DNA from: JAFASC01 sp034669525
GTDB taxonomy: Bacteria > Pseudomonadota > Alphaproteobacteria > Rhizobiales > Beijerinckiaceae
Direction: 5' to 3'
Length of the DNA stretch: 33,907 bases
Assembly: GCA_034669525.1 (NCBI GenBank)
Contig: JAXDNH010000038.1
Location: 1-33,907 of the forward strand
Part shown: positions 17,532 to 24,151 of the stretch, one piece after another
Layout: every line of letters begins with the position of its first letter
Numbering within the stretch: position 1 is the first letter of the stretch
Made by a program: the position numbers and the translations under genes
Notes under the pieces: model-generated
Seen by the model: the letters and a program-made list of their open reading frames with translations, nothing else
Database searches by the model: none
What the model was told of the DNA's origin: nothing

Positions 17532-17568
17532 GATTATGGTCATTTTTCTCAAGAAAATGACTATAATC
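17532..17568 (+). promoter_or_regulatory. 37-bp palindrome: probable operator of the toxin-antitoxin operon
   Basis: Arms 17532-17546 and 17554-17568 are complementary at 14 of 15 positions (one G/T mismatch) around a seven-base centre. The core is GGTCATTTT...AAAATGACT. The right arm contains TATAAT (17562-17567), a perfect -10 hexamer, and ends where the antitoxin ATG (17569) begins. Toxin-antitoxin operons of this family are repressed by antitoxin binding to palindromes over their promoter, so an autoregulatory operator is the natural reading. No good -35 is seen 17 bp upstream of TATAAT. Confidence 0.6.
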
Positions 17569-17820
17569 ATGACCGACTATCCTTTGGCCAAAGCAAAAGA
17601 ACAGCTGTCGCGTCTGATCGACAAGGCCCTTGCTGGCGAAGAGGTGACGATCACCCGGCATGGGAAACCGGTCGTGGACTTGCGGCCGAGATTGGCGAGC
17701 GGACAGGGACGCCCGATGAGCGCGCTGATCGATGAGATCGCCGCCCGCGCGAAACTGTTGCCGCCGCTCAAACAGAGTGCCGCTGAGGTCGTTCGTCGGA
17801 TGCGTGACGCGGACCGGTGA
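17569..17820 (+). CDS. Phd/YefM-type antitoxin
   Basis: Antitoxin that binds the VapC-type toxin encoded next and probably represses the operon. The 83 residues match the Phd/YefM N-terminal DNA-binding domain: AKAKEQLSRLIDKALAGEEVTITRHGKPVVDL (residues 7-38), then a variable toxin-binding tail with MSALIDEIAARAKLLPP. The start at 17569 gives the family-normal seven residues before AKAKEQ. In-frame ATGs at 17557 and 17536 would put translation inside the palindrome and are less likely. No clear ribosome site precedes 17569. The stop overlaps the toxin start (GTGA, 17817-17820). Confidence 0.85.
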   Translation: MTDYPLAKAKEQLSRLIDKALAGEEVTITRHGKPVVDLRPRLASGQGRPMSALIDEIAARAKLLPPLKQSAAEVVRRMRDADR

Positions 17821-18239
17821 CCGTCTATCTCGACACGTCGGTCATCATTGCATTGATTGCAGACGAACCCGCCTCTGAATCAGTCCGGAACTGGTTTCGG
17901 AACTCGACAGATCGAATGACCATCAGCGCTCTGGTTCGACTGGAATTCTCAGCCTTCATCTCACGCGCCGTCCGCACCGATCGGTTCGACGCCGATCAGG
18001 CGGCGGCGGCACTCGGCAGCTTCGATGAATTGCGCAGAGCGTGCGATCCGCTTGAGCATACGCCGAGCGATTTCAGTCGCGCTGACGAACTCATCAGAGA
18101 GTTTTCGACAAAACTTGCTGCCGCGGACGCATTGCACCTCGCGAGTGCGCTTGCGGCGAATGTCAGCTTGCTCACGTTCGACGAACGGTTGCGGGACGCC
18201 GCGGGTTCGAAAAATCTCGCAACGCTCGTCGTTCCCTGA
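17817..18239 (+). CDS. VapC-type PIN-domain toxin
   Basis: PIN-domain ribonuclease toxin of 140 residues, which in characterised relatives cleaves tRNA or rRNA to halt growth. The acidic metal-binding quartet is intact: Asp6 (YLDTSVI), Glu43 (RLEFSAF), Asp104 (AADALHLA) and Asp122 (TFDERL). The GTG start overlaps the antitoxin stop by four bases, the usual coupling in such pairs. It should be active on sequence grounds. The target RNA is not predictable. The pair lies between intact mtgA and a broken copy of the mtgA 3' end, which suggests it arrived with a transferred segment. Confidence 0.88.
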   Translation: MTVYLDTSVIIALIADEPASESVRNWFRNSTDRMTISALVRLEFSAFISRAVRTDRFDADQAAAALGSFDELRRACDPLEHTPSDFSRADELIREFSTKLAAADALHLASALAANVSLLTFDERLRDAAGSKNLATLVVP

Positions 18240-18306
18240 GCGGCTTCACACGGCGCTCTGTGCTGGATGACGCGGTTCTCGCTCCGGCGGCGGCAGCTGT
18301 GTAGCG

Positions 18307-18433
18307 CTGCTGGCGACGGCGCTGGCCCAATCCGATCCTGCACCACCCGAGCCGGCCGAAGCGGCGCCATGGCGTGCTCGCCGCAATCAATGCGGAGCGG
18401 GTCGTCGGGGCGGAGAGTTATCTCACTGCGTGA
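18307..18433 (+). pseudogene. Remnant of a second mtgA 3' end
   Basis: These bases align along their whole length with the end of intact mtgA (17340-17471), about 85% identical by eye. A one-base insertion near 18324 (CTGGCCCAA against CTGCCCAA) breaks the frame. After it, the mtgA-like reading PSRPKRRHGVLAAINAERVV is restored and runs to a TGA at 18431-18433. Nothing mtgA-like is seen before 18305. The divergence shows it is not a recent tandem copy; it came from a related genome or from an old duplication. The toxin-antitoxin pair lies exactly between the intact gene and this remnant. Confidence 0.8.
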
Positions 18434-18771
18434 GGTGAGGGCCAGACCACGCACCGCCTGATGCGCATCGCGACATCAGCTGATCCGTTCGGTCCTGTTG
18501 CCGAGCTGCCGGACGCCTGGGGGCCACGCCAGGTTCTCAGCATCTCCGGCCGGCGCGCGGCACATCCAGCAGTTGGGTAGTGGGCTCCAATTGCTGAGCC
18601 GGTTTAGTTGAATGATGAAATGACAAGTTGAAAGTAGAGGAGCAGGTCAGCAAAGTTCCGCTAAGAGGTTCGCGTTCAAACAGTCTAAATATGCCTCCCG
18701 CGAATACATGACATTTAGCTCTATTCAATTCCAGCGATTATGATAACGTTTGTCTGTAGTTCGAGTAGCGT
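18434..18771. other. Gene-free stretch upstream of luxR
   Basis: No convincing gene. The first 35 bases include a degenerate dispersed-repeat copy (18444-18467). From about 18590 on the sequence is clearly richer in A/T than the rest of the window. TATGAT at 18739-18744 is a possible -10 for luxR, with only a weak TTAGCT at -35 distance. No lux-box-like 20-bp palindrome was found by eye. Confidence 0.5.
18444..18467. repeat. Dispersed repeat, degenerate copy B
   Basis: AGACCACGCACCGCCTGATG and the next four bases match the 28-bp repeat at 25959-25982 at 20 of 24 positions. The copy lies directly after the mtgA remnant, at the edge of the accessory segment. Confidence 0.5.
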
Positions 18772-19524
18772 ATGGGTGTGCGTATGTTAGTAGCCGAGTC
18801 GCGTTTCTGGAAAGCAGCTCTCGAGTTTACGGAGAGGTGCAATGCGCTGACAAGCGTCAAGACCATCTCTGAGGCGCTGAGCAATGCGGTAATCCCGCTT
18901 GGATTCGAGCATTTCGCGGTCACCCGCGGTTTGTTCAGGCGCGACGGCTTCTCCAAAGCCGCCCTCGCCACCGACTGGCCTGCAGGATGGTACGACCGAT
19001 ACGTCGCGGGCGGTTTCTATGCGTTCGATCCGGTTGTTCGCAGAAACCGGAAATCCGCAAATCCCTTTAAGTGGACCGATGTTCTGCCGGAATGCCGCAA
19101 TGATGCGCGTGCATCATCGGTCATGCACATCGCTGCGACCGAGTTCCGTCTGTGCGAGGGAGTCTGCATTCCGATACATAATCTACACGGCGTTGAAGGC
19201 GCGGTGTCGCTTGGCGGCGAGCACGTTGAGGTAAACGCCGAGTCGCTCAGCTTCATCCATTTGATCAGCGTTTTCGCCGCCACCCAGATGGCGAGGGTCA
19301 CGTCGAGCTTGCAGCAAAACCTGACGATGGCTCTTTCGCACCGTGAACGCGAGGTCATGTGCTGGGCAGCTTCCGGCAAGACGGCGGCCGAGACGGCCTC
19401 CCGCATGAATCTCGCCGTGAGTACGGTCGACAAGCAGATCGCCTCGGCCATGCGCAAGCTGCGAAGCGCAACCAAAACCCAAGCCGTCGCGGTGGCCCTG
19501 GCCGAGCAGTATATTGCCGTCTAG
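18772..19524 (+). CDS. LuxR-family quorum-sensing transcription factor
   Basis: Acyl-homoserine-lactone receptor and DNA-binding regulator, 250 residues. The N-terminal ligand domain (about 25-170) keeps the signal-binding residues of TraR-type proteins: Trp73, Tyr77, Asp86-Pro87, Trp101 and Gly130. The C-terminal GerE helix-turn-helix (about 187-245) reads LSHREREVMCWAASGKTAAE, keeping Glu192 and Gly202; the conserved Leu is Met196. The recognition helix STVDKQIASAMRKL differs from the common TVEFH form. The start at 18772 is likely, with 18784 (MLVAES) as the other choice. luxI follows on the same strand after 68 bp, so this LuxR should respond to its product. DNA target unknown. Confidence 0.92.
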   Translation: MGVRMLVAESRFWKAALEFTERCNALTSVKTISEALSNAVIPLGFEHFAVTRGLFRRDGFSKAALATDWPAGWYDRYVAGGFYAFDPVVRRNRKSANPFKWTDVLPECRNDARASSVMHIAATEFRLCEGVCIPIHNLHGVEGAVSLGGEHVEVNAESLSFIHLISVFAATQMARVTSSLQQNLTMALSHREREVMCWAASGKTAAETASRMNLAVSTVDKQIASAMRKLRSATKTQAVAVALAEQYIAV

Positions 19525-19553
19525 ACGCGGATAAGGACCATACTCGCGTCACA

Positions 19554-19579
19554 GTTGCCCTGTCTCCTGGACATGCAAC
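19554..19579 (+). promoter_or_regulatory. Inverted repeat just before luxI
   Basis: GTTGC (19554-19558) and GCAAC (19575-19579) enclose TGTC...GACA, an imperfect 26-base dyad ending next to the GGGGGAG ribosome site of luxI. It could be a LuxR binding site or an mRNA hairpin limiting luxI translation. The arms are offset by one base, so it fits an RNA hairpin slightly better than a symmetric lux box. Confidence 0.3.
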
Positions 19580-19592
19580 CGGGGGAGCGGTC

Positions 19593-20222
19593 ATGATTTA
19601 CGCCATTACGCCAGAGAACCGGGAGTCCTACGCTTCATTCATCGAGCAGCAGTTCCAGATTCGCCACGCCATTTTCGTCAAGGAGAAAGGCTGGCACGAG
19701 TTCGAGCGCCGCTCGACCTATGAGATGGACCAGTATGACGATGACGCGGCGATCTACATTCTCGCCGCGGAAGGCGAGCGGGTGATCGCCGGCTTCCGGC
19801 TCTATCCAACGACGCGCCCCCATATGCTGGTCAGCGCCTTCCCCCAGCTTGTCGAAGGGGAAGCGCCGCGCGGCCCGGATATTCTGGAATGGTCGCGCAT
19901 TTTCATTGTGCGGGATAAACGAGATAGCGGCGTTTATTACGAGCTCGGCGCCGCGATGCATGAATTCTGCTTCGCCAGGGGCGTCAGGTCCGTCACTGCG
20001 GTCATCCAGATGCCGCGACTGGCTGCCATGCGACATGCGGGATTTGCCGTGCGGCCGCTTGGGCTTCCAAAAGACATCGGCGGCCAACCCTTCCTCGCCG
20101 TCCACGTCGAAGTACGGGAAGACGCGCTCGCCGAGGTTCGTCGCGTGGGAAACATCCAAGGTCCGGTGATCGTCAATCCGATTCCGCATGCCGCTGCGGC
20201 TGCGGCTGCGAGCCTCCACTGA
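19593..20222 (+). CDS. LuxI-family acyl-homoserine-lactone synthase
   Basis: Makes an N-acyl-homoserine lactone from S-adenosylmethionine and an acyl donor. The 209 residues keep the catalytic and structural set of LuxI proteins: Arg24, Phe28, Trp34, Glu44, Asp46, Asp49, Arg69, Phe83, Glu99 and Arg102. From memory, the arrangement IRHAIFVKEKGWHEF, FRLYPTT, FPQL, LEWSRIFIV and PLGLP resembles the BjaI/RpaI/BraI branch of Bradyrhizobium and Rhodopseudomonas, which uses acyl- or aryl-CoA rather than acyl-ACP. The signal may therefore be a branched or aryl lactone; this is inference. GGGGGAG before the ATG at 19593 fixes the start. An Ala-rich tail (HAAAAAAASLH-like) ends the protein. Confidence 0.93.
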   Translation: MIYAITPENRESYASFIEQQFQIRHAIFVKEKGWHEFERRSTYEMDQYDDDAAIYILAAEGERVIAGFRLYPTTRPHMLVSAFPQLVEGEAPRGPDILEWSRIFIVRDKRDSGVYYELGAAMHEFCFARGVRSVTAVIQMPRLAAMRHAGFAVRPLGLPKDIGGQPFLAVHVEVREDALAEVRRVGNIQGPVIVNPIPHAAAAAAASLH

Positions 20223-20304
20223 ACGGCTCTGCGGAAATGCAAGAAATACCCAATTGCCTCTAGAGCCGCTCCGCCGCGATTGTCTCGTAACGCGGGGGTG
20301 TGTC

Positions 20305-20568
20305 ATGGCGGATCGGGACCGACTGGTCGCTTGGGCGCGAATGATCGTTTCGATGCTCGATGAAGCCGAGCTGTGGGACGATGTCTACATCACGATCGCG
20401 GGGCATTTGACGCTGCGCGAAATATTCAGCGCGCTGATCGAGCGGGACCTGATCACCGAGGAGGAAGCAAGGGAACTGGGCATCCATCCGGATTTGGTCT
20501 CACCCTCGCTTTCACTGGTGTCCGCCCGATCTGAGCGGAGTAACGTCGTGCCCATTCGGCTGGGTTGA
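20305..20568 (+). CDS. Unrecognised 87-residue protein downstream of luxI
   Basis: Not recognised. A small acidic, mostly helical cytosolic protein without signal peptide or membrane segment. Residues 5-60 (LVAWARMIVSMLDEAELWDD, then ITIAGHLTLREIFSALIERD) look like packed amphipathic helices, and the tail SARSERSNVVPIRLG is polar. GGGGG lies seven bases before the ATG. It is 82 bp downstream of luxI on the same strand and converges with the helicase gene (11 bp between stops). It may share the lux transcript; a modulator of the quorum circuit is possible but nothing in the sequence shows it. Confidence 0.65.
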   Translation: MADRDRLVAWARMIVSMLDEAELWDDVYITIAGHLTLREIFSALIERDLITEEEARELGIHPDLVSPSLSLVSARSERSNVVPIRLG

Positions 20569-20579
20569 AGGCCAACCCT

Positions 20580-23012
20580 TCACCCCGCCTGCACGAAGCT
20601 TTCGAGCACCATCTTGCGGCCGGCTTTATCGAAATCGACGGTGAGCTTGTTGCCGTCGACAAGCGCGACGGTGCCCGGCCCGAATTTCAAATGAAACACG
20701 CGCGCGCCTTTGGCAAAGGCTGATTTGCCAGTCGAGGTCGCGACGAGCTCGCCGTCGATCTGCATCGGACCGCGGCGCGAGGAAGAGCCCCATTCGGCGC
20801 TGCCGCCGCCTTTGCCCCAGGAATTGGCTCGCTCGGAAAAGCCGCTGCCGTTGCCACCGGCGTTACGTCGCGCCTGCGCACGTTGCCAGCCGGGCGTCGC
20901 ATAGCTCGAGGCATAGGTGTCCATGTTCTCGAACCGCGAGACGCCGTAGCCCCCGTAAGTGGACGCGCCCGGCGCCTCGACCACATCGACATGGTCGGCT
21001 GGCAGATCGTCGAGAAACCGCGAGGGGATCGTCGTTTGCCACAGCCCACGGATGCGGCGGTTGGTGGCAAACGTGATTTTGGCGCGGCGCTTGGCGCGCG
21101 TGAGGCCGACATAGGCGAGCCGCCGCTCTTCTTCGAGGCCGGCGCGGCCATTCTCGTCGAGCGAGCGCTGCGAGGGAAACAGGCCTTCCTCCCAGCCCGG
21201 CAGATAAACCGTTTCGAATTCCAGCCCCTTCGCCGCATGCAGCGTCATGATCGAGACGCGCGCGCCGGAGTGCTTGTTGTCAACATCCATGACAAGCGAG
21301 ATATGCTCGAGAAAGCTCGCGAGGTTGGGGAATTCATCCATCGCGCGCACGAGTTCCTTCAGGTTCTCCAGCCGCCCCGCCGCTTCTGCCGTGCGATCAC
21401 GCTGCCACATCTCGGTGTAACCGGATTCTTCGAGAATCGCTTCGGCCAATTCGGCATGCGGCTTTGTGTCGATCATCGCCGCCCAGCGCGCGAAATCGGC
21501 GAGAAGATCGCGCAATGTCTGGCGCGGCTTCGCCTTGATCTCGTCCGTCTCGACGAGCGAACGCGCAGCGAGCATCAGCGGCACGTTCTCGCGCCGCGCA
21601 TGTTCATGCAGCAACTGCAATGTCGCGTCACCGAGGCCGCGCTTCGGCACATTGATGATGCGCTCGAAGGCAAGATCATCGGCGGGCTGCGCGACGCAGC
21701 GCAGATACGCCAGCGCATCGCGGATTTCGGCGCGCTCGTAGAAGCGCGGCCCGCCGATCACCTTGTAGGGCAAGCCCAGCGTGATGAAGCGCTCTTCGAA
21801 TTCGCGCATCTGGAAGGACGCGCGCACGAGGATTGCGATCTCGTCGAGCGAATGCTTCTGCCGCTGCAGCTGCTCGATATCTTCGCCGATATAGCGCGCC
21901 TCTTCTTCCGAATCCCAGACGCCGGTGACCTGCGGCTTGGCGCCGAGCTCGCCATCGGTGAACAGCGTCTTGCCGAGCCGGCCCTGATTGCGCGAAATCA
22001 GATGCGAGGCGGCGGCGAGGATATGCCCGGTCGAGCGGTAATTGCGCTCGAGGCGTATCACCTTCGCGCCGGGAAAATCCTGCTCGAAGCGCAGGATGTT
22101 GTCGACGTCGGCGCCGCGCCAGCCATAGATCGATTGATCGTCATCGCCGACGCAGCAGACGTTGCGCCGACCCTGCGCCAACAGTTTCAACCAGAGATAC
22201 TGGATGGTGTTGGTATCCTGATATTCGTCGACGAGGATATAGCGGAAGCGCCGCTGATAATCGGCGAGCACGTCCGCATTCTCGCGGAAGAGCCGCACGC
22301 ATTCGAGCAGCAGATCGCCGAAATCGGCGGCGTTCAGGACCTTCAGCCGGTCCTGATAAAGCGAATAAAGCCGGCCGCCCTTGCCGCTGGCAAAAGCCTC
22401 GGCCTCGCCTTTCGGAACGCGCGTTGGATCGAGGCCGCGGTTCTTCCAGTTGTCGATCTGCGTCGCGAGCGCACGCGCCGGCCAGCGCTTGTCATCGACA
22501 TTCTCGGCCTGCAGCACCTGCTTCAGGAGCCGGATCTGATCGTCGGTGTCGAGAATGGAGAAATTCGATTTCAAGCCAACCAGCTCGGCATGGCGGCGCA
22601 AAAGCTTGGTCGAGATCGCGTGAAAGGTGCCGAGCCAGGGCATGCCCTCCGCGACGGACCCCGCGAGCAGCACGACGCGTTCGCGCATCTCACGCGCGGC
22701 CTTGTTGGTGAAGGTCACCGCGAGGATTTCGTGCGCGCGCGCTTTGGCCGTCGCAATCATGTGCGCGACGCGCGTCGTCAGAACGCGCGTCTTGCCGGTG
22801 CCGGCGCCGGCAAGGACGAGGACGGGGCCGTCCAGCGCCTGCACCGCCTCGCATTGCTCCGGGTTGAGCGAGGCGAGATAGGGCGCCGCCCCGCCGGGCG
22901 CAGCCGCACGCGCGCGGGCGGCAATGCCGCCGATCTCAGGCGCGTAATCGGCTTCGAAGGGCTCGCCGGACTCGCGCGAAGGATTTGCGCGCGCGGCGGG
23001 AAGGCTGGTCAA
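20580..23012 (-). CDS. UvrD/PcrA-type superfamily 1 DNA helicase
   Basis: ATP-driven 3'-5' DNA helicase for excision repair and clearing of replication blocks, 810 residues. Motifs in order: Q motif LNPEQCEAVQ (49-58), Walker A GAGTGKT (69-75), VDEYQDTN (motif II), VGDDDQSIYGWRGAD (motif III), RLERNYRS (motif IV), TLHAAKGLEFETVYLPGWEEGLFP (motif V) and EEERRLAYVGLTRAKRR (motif VI). A Gly/Ser/Asn-rich linker around 690-735 precedes a C-terminal Tudor-like segment (GARVFHLKFGPGTVALVDGNKLTVDFD), as in UvrD/PcrA. The start is TTG at 23012 with GGGAG upstream; no ATG precedes the Q motif. It is divergent from the RcdA-like gene. Confidence 0.94.
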   Translation of the reverse strand: MTSLPAARANPSRESGEPFEADYAPEIGGIAARARAAAPGGAAPYLASLNPEQCEAVQALDGPVLVLAGAGTGKTRVLTTRVAHMIATAKARAHEILAVTFTNKAAREMRERVVLLAGSVAEGMPWLGTFHAISTKLLRRHAELVGLKSNFSILDTDDQIRLLKQVLQAENVDDKRWPARALATQIDNWKNRGLDPTRVPKGEAEAFASGKGGRLYSLYQDRLKVLNAADFGDLLLECVRLFRENADVLADYQRRFRYILVDEYQDTNTIQYLWLKLLAQGRRNVCCVGDDDQSIYGWRGADVDNILRFEQDFPGAKVIRLERNYRSTGHILAAASHLISRNQGRLGKTLFTDGELGAKPQVTGVWDSEEEARYIGEDIEQLQRQKHSLDEIAILVRASFQMREFEERFITLGLPYKVIGGPRFYERAEIRDALAYLRCVAQPADDLAFERIINVPKRGLGDATLQLLHEHARRENVPLMLAARSLVETDEIKAKPRQTLRDLLADFARWAAMIDTKPHAELAEAILEESGYTEMWQRDRTAEAAGRLENLKELVRAMDEFPNLASFLEHISLVMDVDNKHSGARVSIMTLHAAKGLEFETVYLPGWEEGLFPSQRSLDENGRAGLEEERRLAYVGLTRAKRRAKITFATNRRIRGLWQTTIPSRFLDDLPADHVDVVEAPGASTYGGYGVSRFENMDTYASSYATPGWQRAQARRNAGGNGSGFSERANSWGKGGGSAEWGSSSRRGPMQIDGELVATSTGKSAFAKGARVFHLKFGPGTVALVDGNKLTVDFDKAGRKMVLESFVQAG

Positions 23013-23102
23013 ACAAGGGCTCCCGTGCCGATCCGCGGTCGAATCGACGTCTCTTCCAATGTGGGGCTTCAGGCGCGGGATGTCACCCGCGAACGGTTAA
23101 GG

Positions 23103-23117
23103 TTAACGTGGGGTTAA
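23103..23117 (+). promoter_or_regulatory. CtrA-type box TTAA-N7-TTAA upstream of the RcdA-like gene
   Basis: TTAACGTGGGGTTAA is an exact match to the CtrA recognition pattern of two TTAA half-sites seven bases apart. Further TTAA half-sites stand at 23097-23100 and 23131-23134, and a GAnTC methylation site (GAATC) at 23041. It lies 82 bp before the ATG of the DUF1465/RcdA gene, in a 186-bp divergent region shared with the helicase gene. In Caulobacter rcdA is CtrA-controlled, which makes the match meaningful. Confidence 0.6.
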
Positions 23118-23198
23118 GCGCCCAAGTCCGTTAAGACTTGATATGTTCAGCCCATCGGCAATGCTGTGCCGGTATGCGGCTTTCCAAGGTTTCGTGTC

Positions 23199-23747
23199 AT
23201 GGTGGCGTTGAGTTCATCGAGTGGCGGCCGCCCGCCGTTTTCGTTTGCCGAGCGCCTTGCCGGCTCGGACGCGTTCAAGAACCTCTTCCGCGAAGGCATG
23301 CTGCTTGTCGAAGAAGCCGCCGCCTATCTCGATGGTGACGGGCGCGACGATTCCAAAATGCTGCCGCGCTCTGAGGCGCTCGCCTATGCCGCCGAAAGCA
23401 TGCGGCTCACGACCCGGCTGATGCAGCTCGCGTCCTGGCTCCTGCTGCAGCGGGCCGTCAACGAAGGCGAGATGACGCAGACGCAAGCCGCCAGCGAGAA
23501 GAACAAGGTGCGGCTATCGACGCAGGACATGGCCTCGCGCCCGGATGTTTTCGCCAAGCTGCCGGAGCGGCTGAAGGAGCTCGTCACCCAATCCATGCGC
23601 CTGCAGGCGCGGATCATTCATCTCGATCAGCTGATCTACGCCAAGACGGTGGAAGCCCCCAGCGAGCCGCCGAGCCCGCTCGCGGCCGAGCGCGAACGCC
23701 TGCGTGCAGCCTTCGGCGCGAGCTTCGGTGAGATGGCGCCGGCCTAG
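23199..23747 (+). CDS. rcdA: DUF1465 family protein, RcdA-like protease adaptor
   Basis: Small helical-bundle protein of 182 residues. I recognise it as DUF1465, the family that includes Caulobacter RcdA, an adaptor needed for ClpXP to degrade the cell-cycle regulator CtrA. Visible signature: FAERLAGSDAFKNLFREGMLLVEEAAAYLDGDGR (about 16-49), then LPRSEALAYAAESMRLTTRLMQLASWLL, KLPERLKELVTQSMRLQARIIHLDQ, and a disordered Pro/Ser-rich end. The start at 23199 (ATG) gives the family-like short N-terminus; a GTG at 23166 is a longer alternative. The ribosome site is weak (AAGG). A CtrA-type box lies upstream. It converges with rpmE, six bases between stops. Confidence 0.85.
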   Translation: MVALSSSSGGRPPFSFAERLAGSDAFKNLFREGMLLVEEAAAYLDGDGRDDSKMLPRSEALAYAAESMRLTTRLMQLASWLLLQRAVNEGEMTQTQAASEKNKVRLSTQDMASRPDVFAKLPERLKELVTQSMRLQARIIHLDQLIYAKTVEAPSEPPSPLAAERERLRAAFGASFGEMAPA

Positions 23748-23753
23748 AGCCGC

Positions 23754-23984
23754 TTACTTCTTGCCGAGCCCGATCGCGCCGAAGCGGGAGTTGAACCGCG
23801 ACAGCCGGCCGCCGCGGTCAAGCAGCTGCTGCGAGCCGCCGGTCCAGGCCGGATGCGTCTTCGGATCGATGTCGAGGTTCATCGTGTCGCCGTCCCGGCC
23901 CCAGGTCGAGCGCGTCACATATTCCGTGCCGTCGGTCATGACGACCTTGATCGTGTGGTAATTCGGGTGGATATCGCTTTTCAT
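23754..23984 (-). CDS. rpmE: 50S ribosomal protein L31
   Basis: Large-subunit ribosomal protein, 76 residues, beginning MKSDIHPNYHTIKVVMTDG and containing THPAWTGGSQQLLDRGGR followed by FNSRFG. It has no cysteines, so it is the zinc-free form usual in alphaproteobacteria. Start at 23984; the longer reading frame upstream is not family-like. It converges with the RcdA-like gene and is divergent from the ABC exporter gene (167 bp). Confidence 0.97.
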   Translation of the reverse strand: MKSDIHPNYHTIKVVMTDGTEYVTRSTWGRDGDTMNLDIDPKTHPAWTGGSQQLLDRGGRLSRFNSRFGAIGLGKK

Positions 23985-24151
23985 GGCAGTTCCCGGCTGA
24001 TCTGTAATGCGCGGACCGCTGGCTGCGCCCGGCGACTGAATTTCAAGGGATTTCCGGCGGCGCACGTGCCGCATTGCGGAATTGCGCGCTGATAGCGCAA
24101 AACACGGTTCACGACAAGTTTTTGGCCCCGCAACGGGCGATCCGGAGAGAC

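Noticed and set aside
18590..18771. A lux box upstream of luxR
   Set aside because: No 18-20-bp dyad with CTG/CAG-type ends was found on reading both strands.
20883..23117. A 744-codon open frame on the plus strand, antisense to the helicase
   Set aside because: It is a high-GC shadow of the helicase gene; its composition is Arg/Ala/Glu-rich without any family motif.
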